This document shows positions 1 through 8,136 of a stretch of DNA of 63,599 nt, piece after piece. Each line of letters opens with the position of its first letter. Position 1 is the first letter of the stretch. Source of the stretch: Streptomyces sporangiiformans (GTDB lineage: Bacteria > Actinomycetota > Actinomycetes > Streptomycetales > Streptomycetaceae); the NCBI RefSeq assembly GCF_005768555.2, contig NZ_VCHX02000183.1, positions 52,213-115,811 of the forward strand, written 5' to 3'. Under the pieces are notes generated by a model. It saw only the letters and a program-made list of their open reading frames with translations. It was not told the origin of the DNA and did no database searches. Both the position numbers and the translations under genes were made by a program.

Positions 1-145
1 TGAGTCTCGTGTGCGCCTGGGCACGGGTCGGCGGGGGTACGCCGGCCAGGTCCTCGGCCATCGACGCGGTGACGACCTCGTGCCAGACGTGGGCGTCGGC
101 CCGGGAGGCCGGTTCGACGGAAACGATGCTGACTCGATTTCCCAT
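1..145 (-). CDS. GNAT-like N-acetyltransferase, N-terminal part (cut by window start)
   Basis: The reverse strand opens at an ATG at 145 and stays open to the window edge (48 codons). The start reads MGNRVSIVSVEPASRA and continues with the AHVWHEVVTAS stretch I associate with actinobacterial GNAT acetyltransferases. A GAGGAG ribosome-binding site lies about 12 bases upstream of the ATG. The acetyl-CoA binding region is outside the window, so the family call is tentative. The gene is divergent from the LysR gene that begins at 207, and such pairs are often regulator and target. Confidence 0.55.
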   Translation of the reverse strand, partial: MGNRVSIVSVEPASRADAHVWHEVVTASMAEDLAGVPPPTRAQAHTRL

Positions 146-206
146 GAGCTGGGTGATCTCCTCGGGTTAGGGTCTTGCGGGGTATTGGTCCACGGGGGAG
201 GGCGGC

Positions 207-1223
207 ATGGAGCTGCGGGACATCGAGATATTTCTGGCATTAGCGGAGGAACTGCACTTCGGGCGGACGGCAGAGCGGTTGCACATCACCCAGGCCCGGG
301 TCAGTCAGGCCATCGCCAAACAGGAACGCCGCATCGGCGCCGCGCTGTTCGAGCGGACCAGCCGCCGGGTCGCCCTCACCCCGCTGGGTGCGCGGCTGCG
401 CGACGACCTGAGCGCCGGGTACGAGCGCATCCGCGACGGGGTGGAGTCCGCGATGGAGACCGCGCGGGGAGTTCGGGGCTCCCTGCGGCTGGGGATCTTC
501 GGCCCCAACGCCCACGACCTGGCGCCGGTCACCAGGGTGTTCCGGCAGCGGTATCCGTCTTGCGGGCTCTCCTTCCACGAGGTGGGTTTCAGTGACCCGT
601 TCGGGCTGCTGCGCGCCGGCGAGGTCGATCTGCAGACCTGCTGGCTGCCCGTGCAGGAGCCCGATCTGGCCGTGGGGCCGGTGGTCATGGAGGGACCGCT
701 GTCCCTGATGCTCTCCGACGCCCATCCGCTGGCCGGTCGTGGGCGCGTCCGCCTGGAAGACCTCGGCGACTGCGTCCTTCCGGCGATCCCTGAACCGGCG
801 CCGCGCTACTGGGTGGGGGCTCTGGAGCCCTTCCACACGCCGAGCGGGCGACCGATCCCCCGGGGCCCGGTGGTCACGACCTTCCAGGAGGTCGAGGGTT
901 TCGTCCTCCACGAGGGCCTCGCCGCCGTGGTGCACGCCGACGGCCCCCGCTACTACCAGCGCCCCGGCATCGTGTACCTCCCGATCGAGGACGCCCCGCC
1001 CGGCCGGTGGGCGCTGATCTGGCGTGCGGCGGCCGAGACCGAGCTGGTCCGGGCGTACGTGCGGGCCGCCGAGGACGTCCTGGACGAGCTGCCCCGCGAG
1101 GCCCCCCATCCGGCAGGAGGCGCTCACCCAGCAGGAGACCCTCACCCGGCAGGAGGCGCTCACGGCCGGGCCGGAGCGAACCCCAGGGCGTCCAGCGCGG
1201 TGACGAGGGTGGTCTCCTCGTAG
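207..1223 (+). CDS. LysR family transcriptional regulator
   Basis: A 338-residue protein with a typical LysR N-terminal winged helix-turn-helix (about residues 1-60: MELRDIEIFLALAEELHFGR, then recognition helix ITQARVSQAIAKQERRIG) followed by a co-inducer-binding domain. GGGGGAGGGCGGC precedes the ATG. The ligand is unknown. It is divergent from the partial acetyltransferase at 145, a likely target. The last 39 residues, from about residue 300, are a proline/histidine/alanine/glycine tail built on repeats of the type PHPAGGAH and are probably disordered. Its 3' end overlaps the convergent fusion gene by 64 bases. Confidence 0.93.
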   Translation: MELRDIEIFLALAEELHFGRTAERLHITQARVSQAIAKQERRIGAALFERTSRRVALTPLGARLRDDLSAGYERIRDGVESAMETARGVRGSLRLGIFGPNAHDLAPVTRVFRQRYPSCGLSFHEVGFSDPFGLLRAGEVDLQTCWLPVQEPDLAVGPVVMEGPLSLMLSDAHPLAGRGRVRLEDLGDCVLPAIPEPAPRYWVGALEPFHTPSGRPIPRGPVVTTFQEVEGFVLHEGLAAVVHADGPRYYQRPGIVYLPIEDAPPGRWALIWRAAAETELVRAYVRAAEDVLDELPREAPHPAGGAHPAGDPHPAGGAHGRAGANPRASSAVTRVVSS

Positions 1224-2704
1224 GCGAAGTGCCGTTGCAACTGTCCGATGAGCCGGTCGAGTTCGTCCATCACCCCGTCCGGGTCGCCGACCTCCAGCTT
1301 CTCCAGCCGGTCGGCGATGTCCGAGCGGAGGCGGGCCACGGTGCGGTGCTCCTCGCGCAGCCGGGCGAGGGTCGGGGCCAGGCCGGGGAACGTCTTCTCC
1401 AGTGCGGGGAAGGCGTGTTCGTCCTCGCCGCCGTGGTGCACCTCCAGCGCCTGGCAGAAGCTGAGGCAGTGGTCCCGCAGGTCCTTCAGTACGTCCGGTA
1501 CGACGTCGCCCGACCGCGGCTGCTCGCCCTGCCCCGCGACGAACGCGGCGGCCCGCTCGCGCAGTTCGCCGATCTCCTGGCGCAGCCAGGCGTGCACCTC
1601 GGCCAGCTCCCGGCCGAGCCCGCGCGCCCGGCGCCCGTCGTCGTAGACCTCGGTCTCCAGGACGACGATGGGAAGGACCCGGTCGGTCTGCCGCTGGTAG
1701 TCGGCGTACCCGGGGGCGATCTCGCAGGCGCGGGCGAAGAGCCGGTCACGCTCCTCACCCTCGGTGATTCGGGCGCGGGCCTGGTAGGTGTCGATGCCGA
1801 CCTCGACGGTCAGGACGGGGTTGGCGCGCAGATTGTGGTACCAGGAGGGGTTCTTGTCGCCGCCGCCCGCGGAGGCGATGACGACCGCCCGCCCGTCGAT
1901 CTCCAGATGGCCGACGGGGCTGATGCGCGACCGGCCGGTCTTGGCCCCGGCCGTGGTGAGCAGGGCGAGGGTGCCGCCCTCGAAGGGGCCGCCCACCTTG
2001 CCGCCGTTCGCCCGAAACTCCTCGACCACGGCCCGGTTCCACTCGGCGACGGTCGACTTCAGCTGCTCGGCGGCGACGGTCTCGATCTCCGCCGGGGTGC
2101 CGGACATGATCGTGCGGACGTGCTCGGTGACCAGCTCGACGGGCCAGTCCCACCAGGCGGCGCGCAGCAACCGCTCGACGTCCTCGTCGTCGTACCGCTG
2201 CTTGATGGGGCGGGCCGGGTTGCCGACGACGACGGTGTACGGCGGCACGTCGGAGGTGACGACGGCCCCGGTGGCGATGATCGCCCCGTCACCGATCGTC
2301 ACGCCCGGCATGACCGTGACGCCGTGCCCGAACCACACGTCGTTGCCGACGATCGTGTCGCCGCGGCTCGGCATCGACGTGACGATGTCCAGGGTGCGCT
2401 CGGCCCAGTCGCCGCCGAACATCGTGAACGGGAAGGTGGACACCCCGAGTGTGGGGTGTTCGGCGCCCGCCATGAGGAAACGGGTGCCGGTGGCGATCGC
2501 GCAGTACTTGCCGATGACGAGGCGCTCGGGGCCGTACGCGTACAGCACGTTGCGCTGCTCGAACTCCTCGGCGCGGTCCGGGTCGTCGTAGTACGTGAAC
2601 TCGCCGACCTCGATGCGCGGATCGGTGACGAGGGGCTTGAGCAGTACCACGCGCTCGTGCTCCGGCAGGGGGTGCAGCATGGTCGGGTCGGGAATCGTGG
2701 ACAT
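1160..2704 (-). CDS. CatB-type acetyltransferase / DUF385 deazaflavin reductase / hemerythrin triple fusion
   Basis: One uninterrupted 514-residue frame joins three domains. Residues 1 to about 210 are a left-handed beta-helix O-acetyltransferase of the CatB/Vat type (IVGNDVWFGHGVTVMPGVTI, then GNPARPIKQRY), a family that acetylates chloramphenicol or streptogramins and other substrates. About 215-355 is a DUF385/nitroreductase-like F420-dependent domain (FRANGGKVGGPFEGG, TGRSRISPVGHLE, NPSWYHNLRANP). About 365-514 is a hemerythrin-like four-helix domain (HHGGEDEHAFPALE, HFAYEE), expected to bind a di-iron centre. DUF385-hemerythrin fusions are familiar in actinomycetes; the added acetyltransferase is what I find unusual. 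The start at ATG 2704 is preferred because GAGG lies eight bases upstream; a longer start at 2740 is possible. Confidence 0.82.
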   Translation of the reverse strand: MSTIPDPTMLHPLPEHERVVLLKPLVTDPRIEVGEFTYYDDPDRAEEFEQRNVLYAYGPERLVIGKYCAIATGTRFLMAGAEHPTLGVSTFPFTMFGGDWAERTLDIVTSMPSRGDTIVGNDVWFGHGVTVMPGVTIGDGAIIATGAVVTSDVPPYTVVVGNPARPIKQRYDDEDVERLLRAAWWDWPVELVTEHVRTIMSGTPAEIETVAAEQLKSTVAEWNRAVVEEFRANGGKVGGPFEGGTLALLTTAGAKTGRSRISPVGHLEIDGRAVVIASAGGGDKNPSWYHNLRANPVLTVEVGIDTYQARARITEGEERDRLFARACEIAPGYADYQRQTDRVLPIVVLETEVYDDGRRARGLGRELAEVHAWLRQEIGELRERAAAFVAGQGEQPRSGDVVPDVLKDLRDHCLSFCQALEVHHGGEDEHAFPALEKTFPGLAPTLARLREEHRTVARLRSDIADRLEKLEVGDPDGVMDELDRLIGQLQRHFAYEETTLVTALDALGFAPARP

Positions 2705-3041
2705 GATCCTCACGATTCCCGACCCGGACCGGTCGATCAACGACGGCTTCGGGAACGATCCATAACCCCTGGCTAATCGAGCGCCCTGGCTGCCGTCATC
2801 CTGGCCGACCTGAAGGCGGTCCCATCCGTGGTGGAAGCGCGTCGGTTCCCGTGCGGCGCCGGCGCGACCTGGACCCTGGAGCCGGCCAGGGAAGATGTCT
2901 CAAGATCCTGTCCACGCATGGTGCGCACACGGCTCCGCACATCGTGGCCAGTTGGGTGTCGGCGCTTTCGAAGTTGCCGTCCCGATAGGTGCTGGAGATC
3001 CTTCGAGGACGGTCGCTGCGTCCCCTGGCATCGGGCCGGGC

Positions 3042-3491
3042 GTGCCCCGGACAGGACGCCGACCAGACCGGACAGTGGCGGCGCTGGCGACCGCAGCATT
3101 CGGAACCGCGCTCTCCCTCGGCGCCACGGCCGCGCCGGCTCAAGCCGGCGATCGGCCCGCCGCCGAACCCGCGGCGACGACCTACGCCGCCGCCTCGAGC
3201 CGCTCGGACTGCGTGAACCAAGTCGGCACGCGCATCTACCGCCCGAGCAGCGACGTGGTAGCCCTCAAGATTCCCAACGTCTACCTGCGCCAGGGCAGCA
3301 CCGGAGCCTGTGTGCGCTACGCCCAGGAACTGCTGGCCTCCCAACTCGGAGCTCCCGGTCCGGGCTTCGTCGACGGCATCTTCGGTCCCACCACCAACCG
3401 CTACGTCCGGACCTTCCAGGGGAACGCCGGCCTCTCCGTCGACGGGGTGGTCGGGCCCAACACCTGGTACTGGCTGATGACCATCAACTGA
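3042..3491 (+). CDS. Secreted peptidoglycan-binding-domain protein
   Basis: The protein has a Sec-type signal (RTGRRPDR, then a hydrophobic stretch ending APAQA) and a mature part of about 110 residues. That part carries one PG_binding_1 fold: LRQGSTGACVRYAQELL, then FVDGIFGPTTNRYVRTFQ and LSVDGVVGPNTWYWLM. Such domains anchor extracellular proteins to the cell wall; no catalytic domain is attached. The start is uncertain: GTG 3042 gives the most normal signal peptide (149 residues), while the frame is open back to an ATG at 2895 with non-protein-like sequence. It is followed 23 bases later by another short secreted protein. Confidence 0.8.
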   Translation: MPRTGRRPDRTVAALATAAFGTALSLGATAAPAQAGDRPAAEPAATTYAAASSRSDCVNQVGTRIYRPSSDVVALKIPNVYLRQGSTGACVRYAQELLASQLGAPGPGFVDGIFGPTTNRYVRTFQGNAGLSVDGVVGPNTWYWLMTIN

Positions 3492-3514
3492 GCGGGCGGG
3501 AGAGATCCTTGAGT

Positions 3515-3748
3515 ATGCGTCGATCGGCACTCGGCCTGGCTGCCCTCGCCACTGCCGCCGCAGCAGTCACCGCAGTCGGGACAGGCACGGCCCAGGCCGC
3601 GACCCCGACCGGTAACACCGCAGTCTCGTACACCACGGTTCACGGATTCAGCGCAACGATTCCCTCTGCGGGCGGGAACGTCAGCTGCCTGCCTCGGACC
3701 CGCCCGGGTGGGCCCTCTCCATCAATCACGGCTTTCGGGTGCGTTTGA
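3515..3748 (+). CDS. Short secreted protein, probably truncated
   Basis: A 77-residue frame begins with a clear signal peptide (MRRSALGLAALATAAAAV, cleavage expected after GTAQA) preceded by GGGAGAG. The mature part, ATPTGNTAVSYTTVHGFSA onward, is only about 45 residues and ends in proline/glycine-rich sequence that runs into the promoter area of the next gene. I do not recognise the family. The short mature part and abrupt change of composition suggest the 3' end of a longer secreted-protein gene has been lost, but a genuine small secreted protein cannot be excluded. Confidence 0.5.
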   Translation: MRRSALGLAALATAAAAVTAVGTGTAQAATPTGNTAVSYTTVHGFSATIPSAGGNVSCLPRTRPGGPSPSITAFGCV

Positions 3749-3764
3749 CCTAGGGTGGGAGGTT

Positions 3765-4430
3765 GTGAACGACCAGCAGCGGGTGCGGGACAACGAGGGG
3801 AGCGCGGTCCGACTCCTCGCGCTGTCGGATGGCGTGTTCGCCATTGCGATGACGCTGCTCGCGCTGGACATCACGCTGCCCTCCGGGCTGGACCTCGCCG
3901 GTTTCGAGGAGGCGCTGGGGGATGTGATGCCCAATGTGTGGGCGTACGCCCTCAGCTTTCTGGTCATCGCGGCGTTCTGGCGGGGCCACCACCAGATCTT
4001 CCGTTACGTGCGGGAGGTGGATGCGACGGTCACCCAGCTCGGGCTGCTGAGCCTTGGGCTGATCGCCATGATGCCCTTCCCCACCACTTTGCTGGCCGAG
4101 TACGGGGACCTTTCGCAGGCGGTGGCCGTCTACTCCGGCGCCGTCGCGGCCATGGGGGCCACACAACTCGCGCTGATGGTCGCCATCTGGAAGCGCCCTT
4201 GGCTGAGTGGTGCGGCGCTGCCCGATCCCGTCGCGCGCAACGATGTGGCCGATCTGGCGTCGACGGTGCTGGTCTTCGCCGCCGCCGTGCCGCTCGCCTT
4301 CGTCTCCCCGACGGGCGCGAAGTTGTGGTGGGCGGTGCTGATCCCGGTCAAGTTCGTGACCGGCAGGCGGGGCAAGCGCCTGCGCGTGGCCGCCCAGCAG
4401 GTCGGCGCCTACGGCCTGTCTGACAAATGA
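3765..4430 (+). CDS. TMEM175 family (DUF1211) membrane protein, potassium-channel-like
   Basis: A 221-residue integral membrane protein. The first helix carries the family signature RLLALSDGVFAIAMTLLALD (the channel motif is usually FSD; here it is LSD), followed by ITLP and later FWRGHHQIFRYVREVD. Bacterial TMEM175 proteins form tetrameric potassium-permeable channels with six helices per subunit. GTG 3765 is chosen because GGGTGGGAGG precedes it; the frame is open further upstream without a better site. The gene stands alone, with the next gene starting about 60 bases downstream. Confidence 0.85.
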   Translation: MNDQQRVRDNEGSAVRLLALSDGVFAIAMTLLALDITLPSGLDLAGFEEALGDVMPNVWAYALSFLVIAAFWRGHHQIFRYVREVDATVTQLGLLSLGLIAMMPFPTTLLAEYGDLSQAVAVYSGAVAAMGATQLALMVAIWKRPWLSGAALPDPVARNDVADLASTVLVFAAAVPLAFVSPTGAKLWWAVLIPVKFVTGRRGKRLRVAAQQVGAYGLSDK

Positions 4431-4440
4431 TCATCGCGTG

Positions 4441-4469
4441 GTTTCGTGGAGTCAGAGGATCAACGAAAC
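4441..4469. promoter_or_regulatory. Inverted repeat GTTTCGT/ACGAAAC
   Basis: GTTTCGT (4441-4447) and ACGAAAC (4463-4469) form 7-base arms around a 15-base centre, between the TMEM175 stop and the GNAT start. It could be a weak operator; there is no terminator-like T run. Confidence 0.25.
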
Positions 4470-4492
4470 CGGGAGGAGCCCGGCGCGGTAGC

Positions 4493-4960
4493 GTGTCGAT
4501 CGTGGCGGACTGGGGTATGCGCCCGGCGTCGGAGTCGGACGTCGCGGCAGTGGCAGAGTTGCGTGCCGTGGTGTTGCGAGCGGATCTGGAACGGCTCGGG
4601 CGGTATGACGAGGAGCGGGTGCGGCAGCGACTGCGGGACGGGTTCGAACCGGCGCACACCTGGGTCATCGAGGTGGGCGGCGCGTTCGCCGGCTGCGTGG
4701 CGCTGCGCCGTGCCGAGGACGCTCACTGGCTGGAGCACTTCTATCTGGCCCCGCATTTTCAAGGCAGCGGTATCGGTTCGGACGTGCTGCGCGAGCTGTT
4801 GGAGCAGTGCGACCGCGACGGCGTCCCTGTGCGGTTGAACGTACTGCGGGGCAGTCCGGCCCGACGGCTGTACGAGCGGCACGGGTTCACACTCGAGACC
4901 GAGGATCCGGTGGACGTGTTCATGGTGCGCCCGCCGGCCTACGACCCGACTGGCAACTGA
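4493..4960 (+). CDS. GNAT family N-acetyltransferase
   Basis: A protein of about 155 residues with the GNAT core: MRPASESDVAAVAELRAVVL at the N-terminus, a central WLEHFYLAPHFQGSGIGSDV with the acetyl-CoA pyrophosphate loop (Q/RxxGxG/A form QGSGIG), and C-terminal ARRLYERHGFTLE. The acceptor substrate is unknown. The start is uncertain between GTG 4493, GTG 4502 and ATG 4517; GGGAGGAG at 4471-4478 is rather far from all three. It is a single-gene unit. Confidence 0.85.
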   Translation: MSIVADWGMRPASESDVAAVAELRAVVLRADLERLGRYDEERVRQRLRDGFEPAHTWVIEVGGAFAGCVALRRAEDAHWLEHFYLAPHFQGSGIGSDVLRELLEQCDRDGVPVRLNVLRGSPARRLYERHGFTLETEDPVDVFMVRPPAYDPTGN

Positions 4961-5372
4961 TCACGTCGGGGTTCGCGGAGCCTGCGGTGGTGTGCTGTTC
5001 GCCAAGGAGTCGGTGGCCATGCGCCTCATCCGCGGTCAACCAGTACCTCCGGGAGAGGCCGGGAACCCCATTGCGGGGCTGGTCAAGAAGGTGATGGCGC
5101 GTCACCGGCCGATGCCGGTTACCCGAGACGTGTCACTGAACCGCCCGCCCGGACACCGGCGGACTGAGTACCCAGAACATCCAATGACCGCGCCCGGTCG
5201 AAGAGCTGATGACCGGCGTGAGCGGGCGTGTGGGCCCTTGGCGGCCGCAGCCTCCGATAGTCGGCCAAAAGATCGATATTCGTTCCCGTTCGGCGCAACA
5301 GCGCGCGTCGATCCCAACGGGAGGCCCATAGCGTCCCAAGTGGCAGGAGGAATTCCTTCGAAGGGTCCGCAT
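4961..5372. other. Gene-poor interval, 412 bases
   Basis: Open frames occur on both strands here, but none shows a recognisable domain or convincing start. The frame that continues into the L,D-transpeptidase is open from 4992, but the stretch before 5373 does not look like a protein of that family. The interval probably holds the transpeptidase promoter. No repeat or RNA gene was recognised. Confidence 0.4.
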
Positions 5373-6146
5373 ATGTCGCCCCACATAGCGCCGCTTCCGG
5401 CCTTCGCCGCACTGGTGAGCGCCGGTCTGCTGCTCAATGTCTGCTCGGCCGTCGGCGACGGCGCGTCCGCCGTAGCCCGACGAACGGTGAGCGTGGCAGG
5501 AGGGGCGGCAGGCAGCACCGGAAGGCCCGCGCCCCAGCCGCACATCATCCGGCCCATGGAAATACCCGCGCTGGGCCCGAAGATCCGCGCCCGGCTCACG
5601 ACCGCCAACCGGCAGGCAGTCGTGGTGACCGGCGGTAGCAGGAACTCCCACCGGGCCACCGTCATGCTCTACGAGCGTGCCCCTGTCCAGGGCTGGCGCA
5701 AAGCCGTCGGCCCCTGGCACGCACGTAACGCTCTGCGCGGCTGGACCGAGGACCACAGGCAGGGCGACCTCCGCTCACCGATCGGCGTGTACGGCCTCAC
5801 CGACGCCGGAGGGCGGCTGCCCGATCCGGGCACACGGCTCCCCTACGAACAGGAGTCCGCCTTCACTGTGAGCGGCACCGGCTTCGAGGGAGAGTCGCTG
5901 GAAGGATCCTTCGACTACGTGGTGGCCATCAACTACAACCGCATCCCACACACCACCCCACTGGACCGGAGCCGACCGTTGGGCACGGCCAAAGGCGGCG
6001 GCATCTGGATCCATCTGGACCACGGCGGTCCGACCCACGGCTGCATAGCACTGCCGAAAAGCCGGATGAAGGAACTGCTGCGCTGGCTGGACCCAACCAA
6101 GAAACCGGTCGTGGTCATGGGACCCGAAACTTCCCTCGGGAAGTGA
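5373..6146 (+). CDS. Secreted L,D-transpeptidase (YkuD fold)
   Basis: A 257-residue exported protein. Residues 1 to about 45 hold a signal or lipid-anchor-like hydrophobic segment (PLPAFAALVSAGLLLNVCSA). The C-terminal half is a YkuD/ErfK domain: SPIGVYGL, YVVAINYN, then the catalytic motif WIHLDHGGPTHGCIALP, in which the cysteine of HGC is the nucleophile. Such enzymes make 3-3 cross-links in peptidoglycan or attach proteins to it, outside the membrane. ATG 5373 is chosen because the signal sequence begins there and AAGGGT precedes it. Confidence 0.87.
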   Translation: MSPHIAPLPAFAALVSAGLLLNVCSAVGDGASAVARRTVSVAGGAAGSTGRPAPQPHIIRPMEIPALGPKIRARLTTANRQAVVVTGGSRNSHRATVMLYERAPVQGWRKAVGPWHARNALRGWTEDHRQGDLRSPIGVYGLTDAGGRLPDPGTRLPYEQESAFTVSGTGFEGESLEGSFDYVVAINYNRIPHTTPLDRSRPLGTAKGGGIWIHLDHGGPTHGCIALPKSRMKELLRWLDPTKKPVVVMGPETSLGK

Positions 6147-6396
6147 GCGACGAAACCTGGAGTGCTACGGGCGCCTGGAGCGGGCTCACTGCGGGGGCCA
6201 CACGCGAACAGGCCAGCGTTCGATCCCGTGGAGCATGTGGGGGGCGGGGTGGGTGGCCCCGGTTGTGCACTCGAGGACTTCCTCCTCTTGCACCGCCACA
6301 GCGTTGCGCGTCCACAATGTTGCGTCAGAAGCGACCGACTGTTCCGTGGTTCACGGGCGCGTTGGGCCGGGGAAGAGGGCGAAAGGTGATCCAGCG

Positions 6397-7158
6397 ATGC
6401 CTCTGCCGAGCCTCCTCGCAGTGTTCGCGCACCCCGACGACGAGTCCCTGTCGACGGGCGGCGTCCTCGCCCGCCACGCTGCCGCAGGTGCTCGAACCGC
6501 AGTCGTCACGGCGACCTGGGCAGAGGACACTCAGCGGGCCGCGGAGCTCGCCGATGCGCTCCGCATCCTCGGCGCCGGCAAGCCGCGAATGCTCGGGTAC
6601 GCCGATGCCCGCGCACCACAGTCGGCCCCGGGCCGTGTCCGGTTCTGTGATGCTTCGCTCGATGAGTCGGTACGGAGGTTGGTCCTGCATATCCGGGAGT
6701 TTCGCCCGGACATCGTCCTCACTCATGACGCCTACGGTGGGCTGACCGGCCATCCAGACCATGTCCACACCCACAGGGTGACCACGCTCGCAGTCCAGGC
6801 TGCCGGGTTGGACCTGCTCTACCCGGAGGCCGGCACCCCCTGGCAGCCTGGCTCTCTCTACCTGGCCACTCATCCGCGCTCTGCCGCACAAGCGCTGGGC
6901 GCACGCCTGGTCCGCGAAGGAAGGGCGATGTACAGCGTCCCGGACGAGTGGATCACCGTAACAATTGATGTGGGCCCATGGCTTGAGCAGAAGCTCAGCG
7001 CTGTGCTGGCCCACCGTACCGAGGTCGAGAGGGGAGCCCTGCCGGGGCGGATCGCCGGTCTCACGCCGGCCGCGCGAGAGAGGCTGCTGTCCACCGAGTG
7101 GTACATCCGCCACGGTCCCGCCTCCGGGGCGGCAGTCCAAACGGTACTGACCTCCTGA
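6397..7158 (+). CDS. PIG-L family zinc deacetylase (LmbE-like)
   Basis: A 253-residue protein with the metal site of the MshB/Mca/LmbE family: LLAVFAHPDDESLSTGG near the N-terminus (His and Asp of HPDDE bind zinc) and HPDHVHTH in the middle. The family removes N-acetyl groups from sugar conjugates such as GlcNAc-inositol or mycothiol S-conjugates, and also acts on antibiotic precursors. Sequence alone does not fix the substrate. The ATG is preceded by GAAAGGTGAT. The gene stands alone. Confidence 0.88.
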   Translation: MPLPSLLAVFAHPDDESLSTGGVLARHAAAGARTAVVTATWAEDTQRAAELADALRILGAGKPRMLGYADARAPQSAPGRVRFCDASLDESVRRLVLHIREFRPDIVLTHDAYGGLTGHPDHVHTHRVTTLAVQAAGLDLLYPEAGTPWQPGSLYLATHPRSAAQALGARLVREGRAMYSVPDEWITVTIDVGPWLEQKLSAVLAHRTEVERGALPGRIAGLTPAARERLLSTEWYIRHGPASGAAVQTVLTS

Positions 7159-7357
7159 ACGTGTGGGCCGGTTGCGGTTGGTCTGCGCCGGTCGCGCGAG
7201 TCCGAGGCCTCAACGGCTCACGAAGGGTCCATGGTCCGCACCGGGTGCGGACTCGGTTGCAGTGGAGTGGCTGGCCTACACGCACGCCGCCGGAGCCCGC
7301 AAAAAGGGGGACATGGCCTCGATCCCTACCCGCGCTCCGGGCCTCAACCGAGGCGGT

Positions 7358-8005
7358 TCAGAGACCCACACGGGTGAACGTCACATGCGTGACTCCGCTG
7401 GGCGAGGAGGTGGCCTCGACCTCGTAGTCCTTCTCGAGGCCCTCCAGTTCGTCCCAGAGGCGTACGCCTCGGCCGAGCAGGATCGGGACCACCACGATGT
7501 GCATGTGGTCGATGAGCCCGGCGGCAAGGAAGTCGCGGATCAGGGTGGGTCCCCCGCCGATGCGTACGTCCTGGCCGCCGGCAGCTTCGCGGGCCGTCTC
7601 GAGCGCCTTGGCGGGCGAAGCGTCGAGGAAGTGGAACGTCGTGTCGCCCTCCATCTCGATCGACGCGCGCGGGTGATGGGTGAGGATGAAGGTCGGTGTG
7701 TGGAACGGCGGGTTGGGCCCCCACCACCCCTTCCACTCCGGGTCCTCGTGCCATCCGGGGTAGCCGAACTTCCCGGCGCCCATGATCTCCGCGCCGATCC
7801 CGGGCGTGAACTGCTGCACGAAGGCGTCGTCGAGGCCGCCGCTCCCGCCGGACTGGCCGATCCTCTGGTGCCACCACCGGGTGGCGAACATCCACTCGTG
7901 CAGCCTTTCGCCGGCGTGGCCGAACGGCGCGTCATGGCTCTGACCCTCACCGGTGGCGAACCCGTCGAGCGAGATGGAGAAGTTGTGGACGCGGGCGAGT
8001 GACAT
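7358..8005 (-). CDS. Dihydrofolate reductase family protein (RibD C-terminal domain)
   Basis: A 215-residue protein of the RibD_C/DHFR-like fold common in Streptomyces. The N-terminal strand reads VHNFSISLDGFATGEGQS, and the C-terminal half has IGGGPTLIRDFLAAGLIDHM, then VPILLGRGVRLW. These are NADPH-dependent reductases of unknown physiological substrate, not true folate enzymes. AAAGGAG lies about ten bases before the ATG. The gene is divergent from the LysR gene at 8137 across 131 bases, so that LysR protein is a plausible regulator. Confidence 0.87.
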   Translation of the reverse strand: MSLARVHNFSISLDGFATGEGQSHDAPFGHAGERLHEWMFATRWWHQRIGQSGGSGGLDDAFVQQFTPGIGAEIMGAGKFGYPGWHEDPEWKGWWGPNPPFHTPTFILTHHPRASIEMEGDTTFHFLDASPAKALETAREAAGGQDVRIGGGPTLIRDFLAAGLIDHMHIVVVPILLGRGVRLWDELEGLEKDYEVEATSSPSGVTHVTFTRVGL

Positions 8006-8136
8006 GGCTGGCGGCTCCTTTAACTTCTGCTGGTCGAGCTTGGTCTGATCAGCTCGGTCCTACAGCGATGATGGCCGTCCCGGTATCATGACGTCCAATG
8101 CCAATTCCTCCCAGGTCCCATAGATAAACTTAATCC

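Noticed and set aside
1007..2776. 589-codon plus-strand open frame
   Set aside because: Antisense to the acetyltransferase/DUF385/hemerythrin fusion, which shows all three families' motifs.
4640..4665. GGTTCGAACC resembling a tRNA T-arm
   Set aside because: It lies inside the GNAT coding sequence and no cloverleaf forms.
6147..6396. Possible tRNA (GTTCGATCCCGT resembles a T-loop)
   Set aside because: No acceptor, D or anticodon stem can be built around it.
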